64,000 bases of DNA from Pseudomonadota bacterium. Its GTDB lineage: Bacteria; Pseudomonadota; Gammaproteobacteria; Steroidobacterales; Steroidobacteraceae. Of the stretch, positions 54,652-63,500 are shown one piece after another (within the stretch, counting starts at the first letter, position 1; each line of letters starts with the position of its first letter). A program made the translations under genes and the position numbers. Where the stretch lies: assembly GCA_018241505.1 (NCBI GenBank), contig JAFEDS010000024.1, forward strand, positions 122,252 through 186,251, written 5' to 3'. The notes under the pieces are model-generated. The model made no database searches. It was given only the letters and a program-made list of their open reading frames with translations, and had not been told where the DNA came from.

Positions 54652-57558
54652 CTATTGCCGCTTGTAGTTGACCCCCAGGAAATACCACCGCCCGCGGTTG
54701 TCATAGACTGATGTAGTCACCCCGGTTGCAGCGCCGACCTCGGGAATGATCGGCGGATGAGCGTTGGTGACATTGATCGCGCCAGCCCGGACGGATAGCG
54801 AATCATTGACCTTGTAGGTCGCGTGCAGGTCGTGCTCCCAATAGCTGCCGGTGTAGAACGGCGTGAGGGCAGTCTGCGCCAGGGTCTCGCTGACCGCCAT
54901 CGAGCTGTACCAGTGGGATTCCCAGCGAAAGACGAAATCCCGCAAATCCCAGCCGATCGAACCATTGAGCTTGTAGCGCGGCGTCGCGGAGTTGACTCCG
55001 GTCAGTACGCCTGCGTAGTGGGTAGTGGCGCCGCCGGGAACACCCTGCAGGTCCCAGCGGATGATTTTCGTTCCGTCCAGCCTGAATTGATACAGGCCGA
55101 GCGACTTGGCGTCGAAGTGATAGGACAAGGACGTGTCGATACCACTCGTTTTCAGCGCCTGCACGTTTTGATTGGTCAGCTCGACGTAGGTGGCAGCTCC
55201 CGTGGCATCCCGGTGGATGAGGCCGCAGAACTTGTTCGCGTTGTAGCTCTCCGCAGAGTCATAGCAGAGATTCTGTAACAGGGTGTTGATGGGAATCGTG
55301 GAAATGGCACCGTCGACGTTGATCAGCCAGTAGTCGGTGGAGAATTCCAGGCTCCTCAGCCAGCGTGGTTGGATCACAAATCCGGCGGTGTAGGTTCTGG
55401 CGACCTCGGCGGCGAGATTCGGGTTGCCGCCCTGCAGTAGCGCCAGGGATGGCCGGCCGACTCCGAAATTGGAAGAGAAGGTTGCCGGATTGTAGCCGGG
55501 GATCGCCGCGGTGCAATTAGCGATGCGCCTGGTACGCCGTGCGGTGTCGCTTGCGGGAATGCCGGCTATCTGAGCCGCATCACACGGGTCATCGGCCACG
55601 TTTGTAAAGTTCTGGCCCTGTGGCCCGTAAAGCTCCGCGATGTTGGGTGCACGCACAGCGGACGCGTCGCTCGCGCGAAACCGCACATCGTCGACGGGTG
55701 CCCACTCCAACGCGAGGCGCCATTGATTGGTGTGCCCCACTGTCGAGTAGCTACCCAACCTGCCGGCAGCCTCAAAGCTCAGTTGCTGAGCAAAGGGCAG
55801 GTTCTTGAGCAGGGGGATGGCGATTTCGGCGTAGCCTTCCGAGAGGTGGTATTTGCCCTGGGTGCGGCCGATGGCGTTGTAGAAGAGAGCGCCGCTGGCT
55901 GACAGCGGGTCCTGGATCTGATCGCTCGTTTCATTGCGGAATTCGCCGCCTATCGCCAGTCCCAACGGTCCGGCCGGCAGGTCAAACAGAGAAGTGCTCA
56001 AGTTCGCCGCGGCGATGGTTTGATTGGCCATGCCATTGGAACGCGCGTTGGCGTTGGCCCAGGAGACGGCCGCGGCCGAGGGGCCGTTGATCAGATCCCA
56101 GGGCTGGCAGCCCGCGGCCCGCGCTGCGGCGTCCCGACAGACAATCTGGCCGCCGACCTGGACCGCATCCAGCTCCTGCAGCGTCCTTTTGATGTTGGGC
56201 ACGTTGAAGCCGAGCGAGTAGCCATCGAGCTCACCGTACTGACCGTACACCTCGTAGTCGGCCTTGCGGCCCAGCCAGTTGAATTTGCCCTGGATTCCCG
56301 CCACCGCGCGATAGTTCTCGCGGACCGTGTCAGTGTCACGGTCGCCGAACTCCTGCCAGAATTTGCCGACGTTCACGGTACTGGCCTGTGTGAGCGGCAG
56401 ACCCGCGCCGGTCCAGAATCCACGCAACTGTGTGTCCAGTGCCGTGGAGCCGTTGAGATAGGCATTGTCACCATGAATGACGGCCGGCAGCGTGCCGCCG
56501 CCCAGCGCATTCGAAAAGGCCGGCTGGAAAATGCCGAAGCCATCCACGTGTGCGTAGGAAATGTCGGTGTAAAGAGTGACATTGTCGGTCAGGTCAAATC
56601 CCAGGTAGCTGCGGGCGGTCGCCCGCTTCACGCCGCCTTGCAGTGCGTTATAGGAATTGGCGTAGAACAGATCGGAGTCCTGGCACAGGGCGTTGACGGT
56701 CGCGGTACGACACAGGGCGCTGTTTTCAAACACACTGCCGCGATCGAGCGCAATGGAAGCGGAACGCGCGATCGCGGGATTGCCGCTGTTGATCAACTGG
56801 AACGTGGCGGTCGGCATGGTGTTGGATCGTGATTGCGGCACCACGGTCTGGCTGGCGAGCGAGGTATTGCGGCGCACACCCGGGAAGGCCCAATCCCGAT
56901 CCACCTGCATGATGGGATCCGCCTTGGTGTATTCCGCGCCGATGAGAAAGTGCGCGCGCTCGTTGGCAAAATTGAAGCCATACCCGGCGGAAGCCGTCCA
57001 CTCGCCGCCGTCGTTCTTGTCCGTCTGGCCGCCTTGCACATCCAGCACCAGGCCTTGCATTTTTTTGCGCAGGATGATGTTGACCACGCCGGCGATGGCC
57101 TCCGAGCCATAAACAGCCGAGGCGCCGCCTGAGATCGCTTCAATGCGCTCGACCATGCTGGAGGGAATCACGTTCAAGTCGACGGCGGATGTCTGAAAGT
57201 CGCCGGTTACGTGACGGCGGCCATCCACCAGGACGAGTGTTCGCTGGGTGCCGAGGCCGCGCAGGTTGGCCCGCGACTGCCCCGCGTTGAATAGAGTGCC
57301 GGAGGTGTTTTGAATGCCGGTTGTGGCGAGCGCTTGCGGCAGGTTGGCGAGCGCGTCGCCGATGGCGGTGTAACCGCTGTCACGTATGTCATCCCCGCCG
57401 ATGACGGCAACGGGAACGGGGTAGTCGAAGCCGCTGTCGCGTTTGATACGGCTTCCGGTAACCACGACCTCCTGGATGGATGTTGGTTCTTCGGCGGCGG
57501 CTGTCATTGCCTGTAGCAACACAACACCAACCACCAGCGCAGTCCTTTGACAGCCCAT
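54652..57558 (-). CDS. TonB-dependent outer-membrane receptor
   Basis: The 968-aa receptor has a signal peptide (to about residue 23, TAAAEE), a TonB box-like start (IQEVVVTGSRI), a plug domain (about 45-160; NLRGLGTQRTLVLVDGRR, and SGGASAVYGSEAIAGVVNII) and a 22-strand-type barrel ending in WYFLGVNYKRQ. The plug style is that of the large family of oligopeptide, sugar or lipid receptors common in Xanthomonadales-like bacteria; the ligand is unknown. GGAGG lies 7 nt before the ATG at 57558. No TonB, transporter or degradative genes adjoin it. Confidence 0.92.
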   Translation of the reverse strand: MGCQRTALVVGVVLLQAMTAAAEEPTSIQEVVVTGSRIKRDSGFDYPVPVAVIGGDDIRDSGYTAIGDALANLPQALATTGIQNTSGTLFNAGQSRANLRGLGTQRTLVLVDGRRHVTGDFQTSAVDLNVIPSSMVERIEAISGGASAVYGSEAIAGVVNIILRKKMQGLVLDVQGGQTDKNDGGEWTASAGYGFNFANERAHFLIGAEYTKADPIMQVDRDWAFPGVRRNTSLASQTVVPQSRSNTMPTATFQLINSGNPAIARSASIALDRGSVFENSALCRTATVNALCQDSDLFYANSYNALQGGVKRATARSYLGFDLTDNVTLYTDISYAHVDGFGIFQPAFSNALGGGTLPAVIHGDNAYLNGSTALDTQLRGFWTGAGLPLTQASTVNVGKFWQEFGDRDTDTVRENYRAVAGIQGKFNWLGRKADYEVYGQYGELDGYSLGFNVPNIKRTLQELDAVQVGGQIVCRDAAARAAGCQPWDLINGPSAAAVSWANANARSNGMANQTIAAANLSTSLFDLPAGPLGLAIGGEFRNETSDQIQDPLSASGALFYNAIGRTQGKYHLSEGYAEIAIPLLKNLPFAQQLSFEAAGRLGSYSTVGHTNQWRLALEWAPVDDVRFRASDASAVRAPNIAELYGPQGQNFTNVADDPCDAAQIAGIPASDTARRTRRIANCTAAIPGYNPATFSSNFGVGRPSLALLQGGNPNLAAEVARTYTAGFVIQPRWLRSLEFSTDYWLINVDGAISTIPINTLLQNLCYDSAESYNANKFCGLIHRDATGAATYVELTNQNVQALKTSGIDTSLSYHFDAKSLGLYQFRLDGTKIIRWDLQGVPGGATTHYAGVLTGVNSATPRYKLNGSIGWDLRDFVFRWESHWYSSMAVSETLAQTALTPFYTGSYWEHDLHATYKVNDSLSVRAGAINVTNAHPPIIPEVGAATGVTTSVYDNRGRWYFLGVNYKRQ

Positions 57559-57739
57559 GGCGCGTCCTCCCTGTGGTTGTGACTGTAACGAGTTGTTATC
57601 GGTTTGAGTGTCAAGGGAACGAGTAAAATCGTTCATGCCCGTGCTTGGGTGCGGGCGCCGGGGGGCGGTGGCATACTGGTGACAAGAGGGGCCCGGGGAG
57701 AGTAGGGCCTGTCGCGGTTGCTTCGAACCGGGAATAGCC

Positions 57740-58459
57740 ATGCATGGCCTAGGTTTCGGGTCTCACTGCTCCTGCGCCTTCGCGGTCGTCTTCCTGGTGT
57801 CAGGATGCATGCAAGCGCGCGTGGACGAGTCCCGGGAGCTTCATACCCGAATCCAGAAGGACGAGGCGGTTGTGATACTCGCGAAGCCCCAGGTAGAAGG
57901 GGCCAGTGCCGAGGATCCGTTCATGCATTGTGTCGCGGCGGGATTGGGCGGCCGCGACGGGGCTATTGCGACACGAACGGACGAGCAGTTCACCGACGCC
58001 TTATTTCCGTGGTTCGAACCTGGCACTGCACCTACGAAGCCTGAAGGTGTCGCCACTTTGTTAACGCGGCCGGGCGTAGCGGAACGAGTGGCGGCGTCCG
58101 GTGTCCGCTATGTCGTCTGGCTTGAAGGTGGTACCCAAAAGACAGATGGCGGCGGAAGCCTCGCCTGTGGAGCATCTCCAGGTGTGGCCGGCTGCATCGG
58201 ATTCGGATGGTGGGAGAAGGAGGCGAACTACGAGGCCACCATCTGGGACCTCAAGAAGGCGAAATCAGCGGGCAGCGTAGGAACAAGTGTGACTGGAACG
58301 TCGGCCGTGATCGGGGCCGTCGTACCGCTACCGTTTATTGCGCGTGTGCAGGGCACCGCGTGTAACCGGATGGCGAGCCAGCTTCGTACTTTCTTTACGG
58401 GTAGCGATGACGAAGTACCTGCGCGGGCCATCGCGCAGGTCAAGACGGGTAGGAAATGA
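57740..58459 (+). CDS. Lipoprotein of unknown function (kinase-locus gene 1)
   Basis: The 239-aa product has a lipoprotein signal (VVFLVSGCMQAR, Cys near residue 23). The mature part looks mixed alpha/beta, with EAVVILAKPQVEG, GVRYVVWLEGGTQ and a glycine-rich stretch near residue 180 (GTSAVIGAVVPLPFI), a pattern recalling CsgG or LpoB-like periplasmic folds. Two extra Cys pairs may form disulfides. It begins a run of overlapping genes that ends with a Ser/Thr kinase. Its stop overlaps the next start by ATGA. No family is recognised. Confidence 0.65.
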   Translation: MHGLGFGSHCSCAFAVVFLVSGCMQARVDESRELHTRIQKDEAVVILAKPQVEGASAEDPFMHCVAAGLGGRDGAIATRTDEQFTDALFPWFEPGTAPTKPEGVATLLTRPGVAERVAASGVRYVVWLEGGTQKTDGGGSLACGASPGVAGCIGFGWWEKEANYEATIWDLKKAKSAGSVGTSVTGTSAVIGAVVPLPFIARVQGTACNRMASQLRTFFTGSDDEVPARAIAQVKTGRK

Positions 58460-59235
58460 GGTTGGGTTATCGGGGCTACATTGCGTTTGGGATGCTCGCA
58501 ACCGCCATGGCGATGGTGGCGGCTGGTGGCTGCGTGACGCATCCGCCGGTTGCTGCGTCCGTCGCCAACTCACAGCCCATGAAATCGGCGTCTCGCGTGA
58601 CCGGCGACGGCCGTGTGCCGGATGGCGCGCCTTCGCCGGGCGGGACAGGCTCGGGGCCTGGGGCAACCACGGCGCCGCCGGCAACTGCGGCGTCTGCGGC
58701 GACCGGGGCGTCTGCGGCGACCGGGGCGTCTGCGGCGATCGGGGCGTCTGCGGCGACCGGGGCGTCTGCGGTGACCGGGGCGTCTGCGGCGACCGGGGCG
58801 TCTGCGGCACTACCGCCAGTGGCGACGCGACCAACGTCGGACGAGCGCCGCGCGGCCCTCGACAAACAACTCGATGCCTCGCTCGATGCGTTCGATGCGC
58901 GGCTGCGGCAAGAGCAGCAGAAGATCGCCGAGGATCGCGATGCCCGCCAGGCCACTGTTGCGGCCACGACCACTTCGGCTTCGGGGAATGGCACTGAGGC
59001 GGGAGTTCAGGCGCGGGCCGAACGTCCCGGGGACTTGAAATCAGACAAGAGCGTCGGCGCCATTGCGAACGTCGCCGGCAATGGCGCCCCCGCCACTGTC
59101 ATTCCGGACGGCAACGATGACGACATCGTTGCGCGTCGATTGCGAAAAGCCGCTGACCAGGAAACCGATCCAGAGCTGAAGGACAAGCTTTGGAAGGAAT
59201 ATGTCCAATACAAGAAAAATACCCAGGTGCGATGA
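58456..59235 (+). CDS. Lipoprotein with tandem Ala/Ser/Gly/Thr hexapeptides (kinase-locus gene 2)
   Basis: The 259-aa product has a lipobox (MVAAGGCVTHP, Cys near residue 26), a Gly/Pro-rich spacer, about 6.7 tandem copies of A-S-A-A-T-G (residues about 79-118), and a charged helical C-terminus (about 130-170 and 205-259). The repeat is exact at DNA level in most units (see separate entry). The helical end, RRLRKAADQETDPELKDKLW, could pack as a coiled coil. It overlaps gene 1 by 4 bp and ends 27 bp before gene 3. Function unknown. Confidence 0.65.
   Translation: MRLGYRGYIAFGMLATAMAMVAAGGCVTHPPVAASVANSQPMKSASRVTGDGRVPDGAPSPGGTGSGPGATTAPPATAASAATGASAATGASAAIGASAATGASAVTGASAATGASAALPPVATRPTSDERRAALDKQLDASLDAFDARLRQEQQKIAEDRDARQATVAATTTSASGNGTEAGVQARAERPGDLKSDKSVGAIANVAGNGAPATVIPDGNDDDIVARRLRKAADQETDPELKDKLWKEYVQYKKNTQVR
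58690..58809 (+). repeat. 18-bp tandem repeat array inside the lipoprotein gene
   Basis: Six full units of GCGTCTGCGGCGACCGGG plus a 12-base partial one, with single-base changes in the third (ATC for ACC) and fifth (GTG for GCG). Units are in frame and encode the hexapeptide A-S-A-A-T-G. Such identity suggests recent slippage, so copy number may vary between strains. Confidence 0.9.
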
Positions 59236-59262
59236 GGTCACTGAGGCTTACAGGTGACTACA

Positions 59263-60522
59263 ATGGGAACGGCGATCCGGGTGATGGCGTGCTGGGCAGC
59301 GCTGGCCACAATGGTGGCGGGCTGTGTCGTTCGCGAAAGCAGGCCGCTTACCAGGATCAACGCAACGCAGGCCAGCAGCGAAATTCCCGAAGATGAATTG
59401 CTGGATGTGGCCGTGCATGCATTTGATCCCGGCGTACCGGCCGAGATCGCGAAAAATGAACAAGCGCTGAACAAGAAGCGCATATACCCCGATATCCGCC
59501 AGGCGGAGTCACGTTATGTTGCAACGATGTTGCGCACGACGCTGGAGACCTCGGGCCAGTGGGGAGCGGTACGGGTATGCCCGGAGAACGTGCAGTTCGT
59601 TGATGTGTCAGTATCAGGCAAAATCATCGAGTCCACGGGAGCAAAGCTTGCTCTCCAGGTTACGGTCAAGGATTCGATGGGACACGTCTGGCTGAACAAC
59701 AAGCTGTACGCGAGCTCGGCGGACACAGGGTCTTATAAGACGGATGCGGCGTTGAAGGCACGCGATCCGTTCCAGAACGTTTATTCGGAGGTGGCGAACG
59801 ATATGCTGACCGCGCGCGAGGCACTCACTGCGCAGAACCGCCGCGATATTCGTCGAGTGACGCAACTCGAATTCGCGAAGGATCTGGCACCGCAGGCGAT
59901 GGACGGCTACCTCGGTCGCGATCAGAAGGGTTTTGTGCGAGTCACACGACTGCCGGCTACTGATGATCCAATCAGTAGTCGAATCGATCGCATCCGACAG
60001 CGCGACTCGGGCGTTGTAGATACTGTGAACGGGTATTATGCGAGCTTCGCTGACCAGATGACTGAGTCATACGGGCAGTGGCGGCGCGCCAGCTTCCAGG
60101 AGATTGAGAAGGAGCAGCGCACGCTCAACCAGGCGCGGACCCGCACATATCTGGGTGCGGCCGCGGTAGTTGCGAGTGTTTTCGTACCACAACAGTGCGG
60201 CTTGTATGACTACAACTGCCGCCGCCTCTCAACGGGTGTGCGAACGGCTGCTGCGATTGGTGGCGCTGCGTCCATTTTATCGGGATTGAAGAAATACTCC
60301 GACGCGAAGACGCACGCCCAGGCATTGAAGGAGCTTTCAGAGTCCTTTCAGAACGATGTGGCTCCACAAGTTGTGGATGTGGAGGGCCGGACGCTGAAGC
60401 TGACCGGCACGGCGGAAGAGCAATATCGCGAGTGGCGTGAGCTGCTGCATCAAATGTATTTGGAAGACCGTGGTCTACCGAGCGATGAGTTGAACAATCA
60501 GGGCTCGCGGGACCCTAACTGA
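59263..60522 (+). CDS. Lipoprotein of unknown function (kinase-locus gene 3)
   Basis: The 419-aa product has a lipobox (ATMVAGCVVRE, Cys near residue 21). The middle part (about 85-190) has VRVCPENVQFVDVSVSGKII and KDSMGHVWLNNKLYASSADT, a pattern of alternating strands like LpoB/CsgG-type periplasmic proteins. A helical region follows, with one hydrophobic stretch (residues about 300-315) and a charged C-terminus. The ATG at 59263 has AGGTG upstream; the GTG at 59254 with GAGG before it is equally possible. It ends 3 bp before the kinase start. No family is recognised. Confidence 0.65.
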   Translation: MGTAIRVMACWAALATMVAGCVVRESRPLTRINATQASSEIPEDELLDVAVHAFDPGVPAEIAKNEQALNKKRIYPDIRQAESRYVATMLRTTLETSGQWGAVRVCPENVQFVDVSVSGKIIESTGAKLALQVTVKDSMGHVWLNNKLYASSADTGSYKTDAALKARDPFQNVYSEVANDMLTAREALTAQNRRDIRRVTQLEFAKDLAPQAMDGYLGRDQKGFVRVTRLPATDDPISSRIDRIRQRDSGVVDTVNGYYASFADQMTESYGQWRRASFQEIEKEQRTLNQARTRTYLGAAAVVASVFVPQQCGLYDYNCRRLSTGVRTAAAIGGAASILSGLKKYSDAKTHAQALKELSESFQNDVAPQVVDVEGRTLKLTGTAEEQYREWRELLHQMYLEDRGLPSDELNNQGSRDPN

Positions 60523-60525
60523 TCT

Positions 60526-63500
60526 ATGACTGAGACGGTTGAGACAATTCTGGGCAAGATGCTCGATGCTCGTTACACGCTCCTGGACAAGCTGGGAGCG
60601 GGCGGGCAGGGCGAAGTTTGGCGCGCCCACGATGCCGAGCGTGGAGTTGACGTTGCACTCAAGGTGCTGACTCCCAAGACGCGCGAGAACGAAGCGTGGA
60701 GCGCGCTCGAGCACGAGTACGCGATTGCGAGCTTGTTGGATCATCCGTCCATTCTCAAGGTGTACCCGCCTGAACGCTCCGGCGAAGCGATGATTCTGCC
60801 GATGGAGCTTGCGCCCGGTGGCGATCTTCGCCGCCTGCGTGGCGCCGGGTTTCTCGAAATCATTCCGGTGTTGCTCGAAATCTCGCAGGCGCTCGAGCAC
60901 GCACACGAGCGTGGCGTTGTTCACCGTGATTTAAAGCCCGGCAATATCCTGTTTGACGCCCGCGGCCGCGCAAAGCTCGCTGATTTCGGCGTTGCTGAAA
61001 CGGCGATGACTGATGAGGGGGCGCCAAGCACGGCGTCTTCCGCGGTTCCGACACGGGATACAAACAAGCACGGGTATTCACCGTTTACTGCAAGTCCGGC
61101 GCAATTGCGCGGTGAGCCGCCAACTCCCGCGGACGATGTATATGGACTCGGAGCACTTGCGTACGAGTTGCTGTCCGGCTACCCGCCGTACTATCCGCAC
61201 TTCGACAAGAAGCGTGCGATGGAAGAGCGTGTTCCGACTCTTGCTCCAACACGGCAGATTCCGCCGTTGCTTGGCACCCTGGTCATGCATATGTTGGCGA
61301 AAGATCCAAAGCGACGACCGCGCACGATGCGCGCCGTCATCGATGAATTGGATGCTTCGCTCAACGATACGCTGACATACGATTTCGAGAATGTGTCGCC
61401 GGCTACGCCGACTGGATCTGCTGCCGTTGTGGCTGCGGCGGAAGCCGCTGCAGCGAGGTCAGCCGCTGCGCGAGCGAGCGACACCACCGCCATCGATACG
61501 TCCGCAAAGCCCTGGACGCCCGGCAGCGGTGATCGAAGATCGCGGGCTGACCGGCGCGGGCGGCGCAAGGAAGACTTCGCGCCCGAATCAGACACTGATT
61601 CAGGTGGCCGTCGATCCACCGACAATTCCGCTGATGACGGTTCGCGTTCATCGCGCCGGCCGGGTGCTGACGCTCTGGCGCGCATCGACGCGGCGCTCGA
61701 GCGATCGGCAAGTTCGACGTCTGACACTGGTTCGCATCGCAAGCCTTCACAGGACGCGACCCGTCCTTGGGAGTCGACTAGTAGCACGGGGACGCACCGG
61801 ACCGCGGACACGGGCTCGCATCGGGTGCCGCCAGGCAACTCGAACTCGGCAGCGGATACCGGTTCGCACCGGACTGTTGATACTGGTTCGCACCGGGTAC
61901 CGCCGGGCGTGTCGAGCTCGACAGCGGACACCGGTTCGCACCGGACTGCTGACACCGGTTCGCACCGGGTCCCCTCGGGCTCGGCTGGTGACACAGGTTC
62001 GCATCGAGCGCTAACGGGCAAGTCGAACTCGGTAGCGGACACTGGCTCGCACCGGACTGCTGATACTGGTTCGCATCGGGTGCCGCTAGGCGCGTCGGGC
62101 TCGGCAGGGGACACCGGCTCGCATCGGACATCCGACACTGGGTCGCATTTGAAGCCGACAGCGAACGGCGCGCCATCGACGAGCGATACCGGTTCGCGCC
62201 CTCGGCCTTCTGTCGGCGCACCAGCTTACGAGCCGACGATCAAAATCCGGTCTCCGTTCCTACAATCCAATGACGGAAGCAGATCGAGGTCTTCTCATTT
62301 CATGTCGGAGACCTCCGGATCGCTAGGTCGGCCGAAGTCCGGGCCGCCGCCGAGCCCAAAACCTCCACCGGTCGACGTCTTCCGATCGAAGGGGCAGTCT
62401 TCTCCGATGACGCCTGCGGAAGCGGCGGCAATTGTCGCTGCAGCTCGCGCGGCTGCGAAGGCTGAGGCGGCGAAGAGTGAGAGAGGAGCCAAGGCCGACC
62501 CCGACCGCACAGCGATATTGGACCGCGGCCTCAAAGCTGACACCGACACGTCACAAACAGTGGCGCTGCCGCCCCTTAGCTGGGACACATCCAAGACCGT
62601 AGCGCTACCGCCACTGGCGCCCGACTATGTGCCTCCGGAGTTCCGTGAGCCGCAGCCAGACCGCCAGCAGCCTGAACGTCAGCAGACCGAACGCCAGCGG
62701 ACGGAGCGTCAGCAGACTGAGCGTCAGCAACCGGAACAACGCGCGGCGCAAACCGCTGCGCGATCGCCATCGGCCGCTAGCGGGTCTGACACAGCTATAT
62801 TGCCGACTCCTGCGAACACGACGGACCTGTCCAAGACAATGGTGTTGCCGCCACTGTCTCCAGACTTCGTGCCGCCGGAATTTCGCGACGAGCAGCAACA
62901 GCGTCCGAGTCTGACAGCAGCACGCGCTGCATTGTGGAACCGTAACCCCGAGTCTGGCAACGCGCCCGCGTCCTCGCGTGTGGGTGACAGTTCCAAGACG
63001 GTGGCGCTGCCTCCGCTTCCCGCGGACTACGTACCGACAGAATTCCGCAACGATCCGGATTCCACCACGCCGCAGTCGACGGCATCGCGTGAATTGACAC
63101 CGCCGCCTTTGGCCCCCACGAGCCCAATGTGGCCCATTGAAGGCAAGGCGGCTGCTGCTGCGCGCACGTCGAGCTCAACTGCGTCCACTGTGAAGCAGCC
63201 GACGGAATCCGCGGCGCCGAAACAGCAGCCCAGGAAGACTGAGCCTGTCATCCACGGGCCGCAGCCAACCTTCAAGCACGATAACGTGACGATTGGCACG
63301 TACCCCGATCCAACATCGACCCTTACGCGCGACACTGTTGTTCAGTCTGCGCCGATGCCTGTGAAGTGGGATGACGTCCGGCTGGACGAGTTGCCAAAAG
63401 TGTCACGCCTCGAGCCCATCCAGCCGCGTCGATGGCCGTGGGTTGTGTTGGGATTGGCAGCGGGCGCGGCTGCTGCCGTGTATTTCTGGCTGCCGCGATT

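Noticed and set aside
58690-58809. Possible CRISPR array
   Set aside because: Units are contiguous with no spacers, in frame, and code for a hexapeptide; no cas genes.
61191-62138. A repetitive open frame on the - strand (CEPVS repeats) opposite the kinase linker
   Set aside because: Mirror of the DTGSHR repeats; the sense frame continues a complete kinase domain.
61723-62202. Possible CRISPR or intergenic repeats
   Set aside because: Repeats are within a coding frame, have varied spacing and varied codons.
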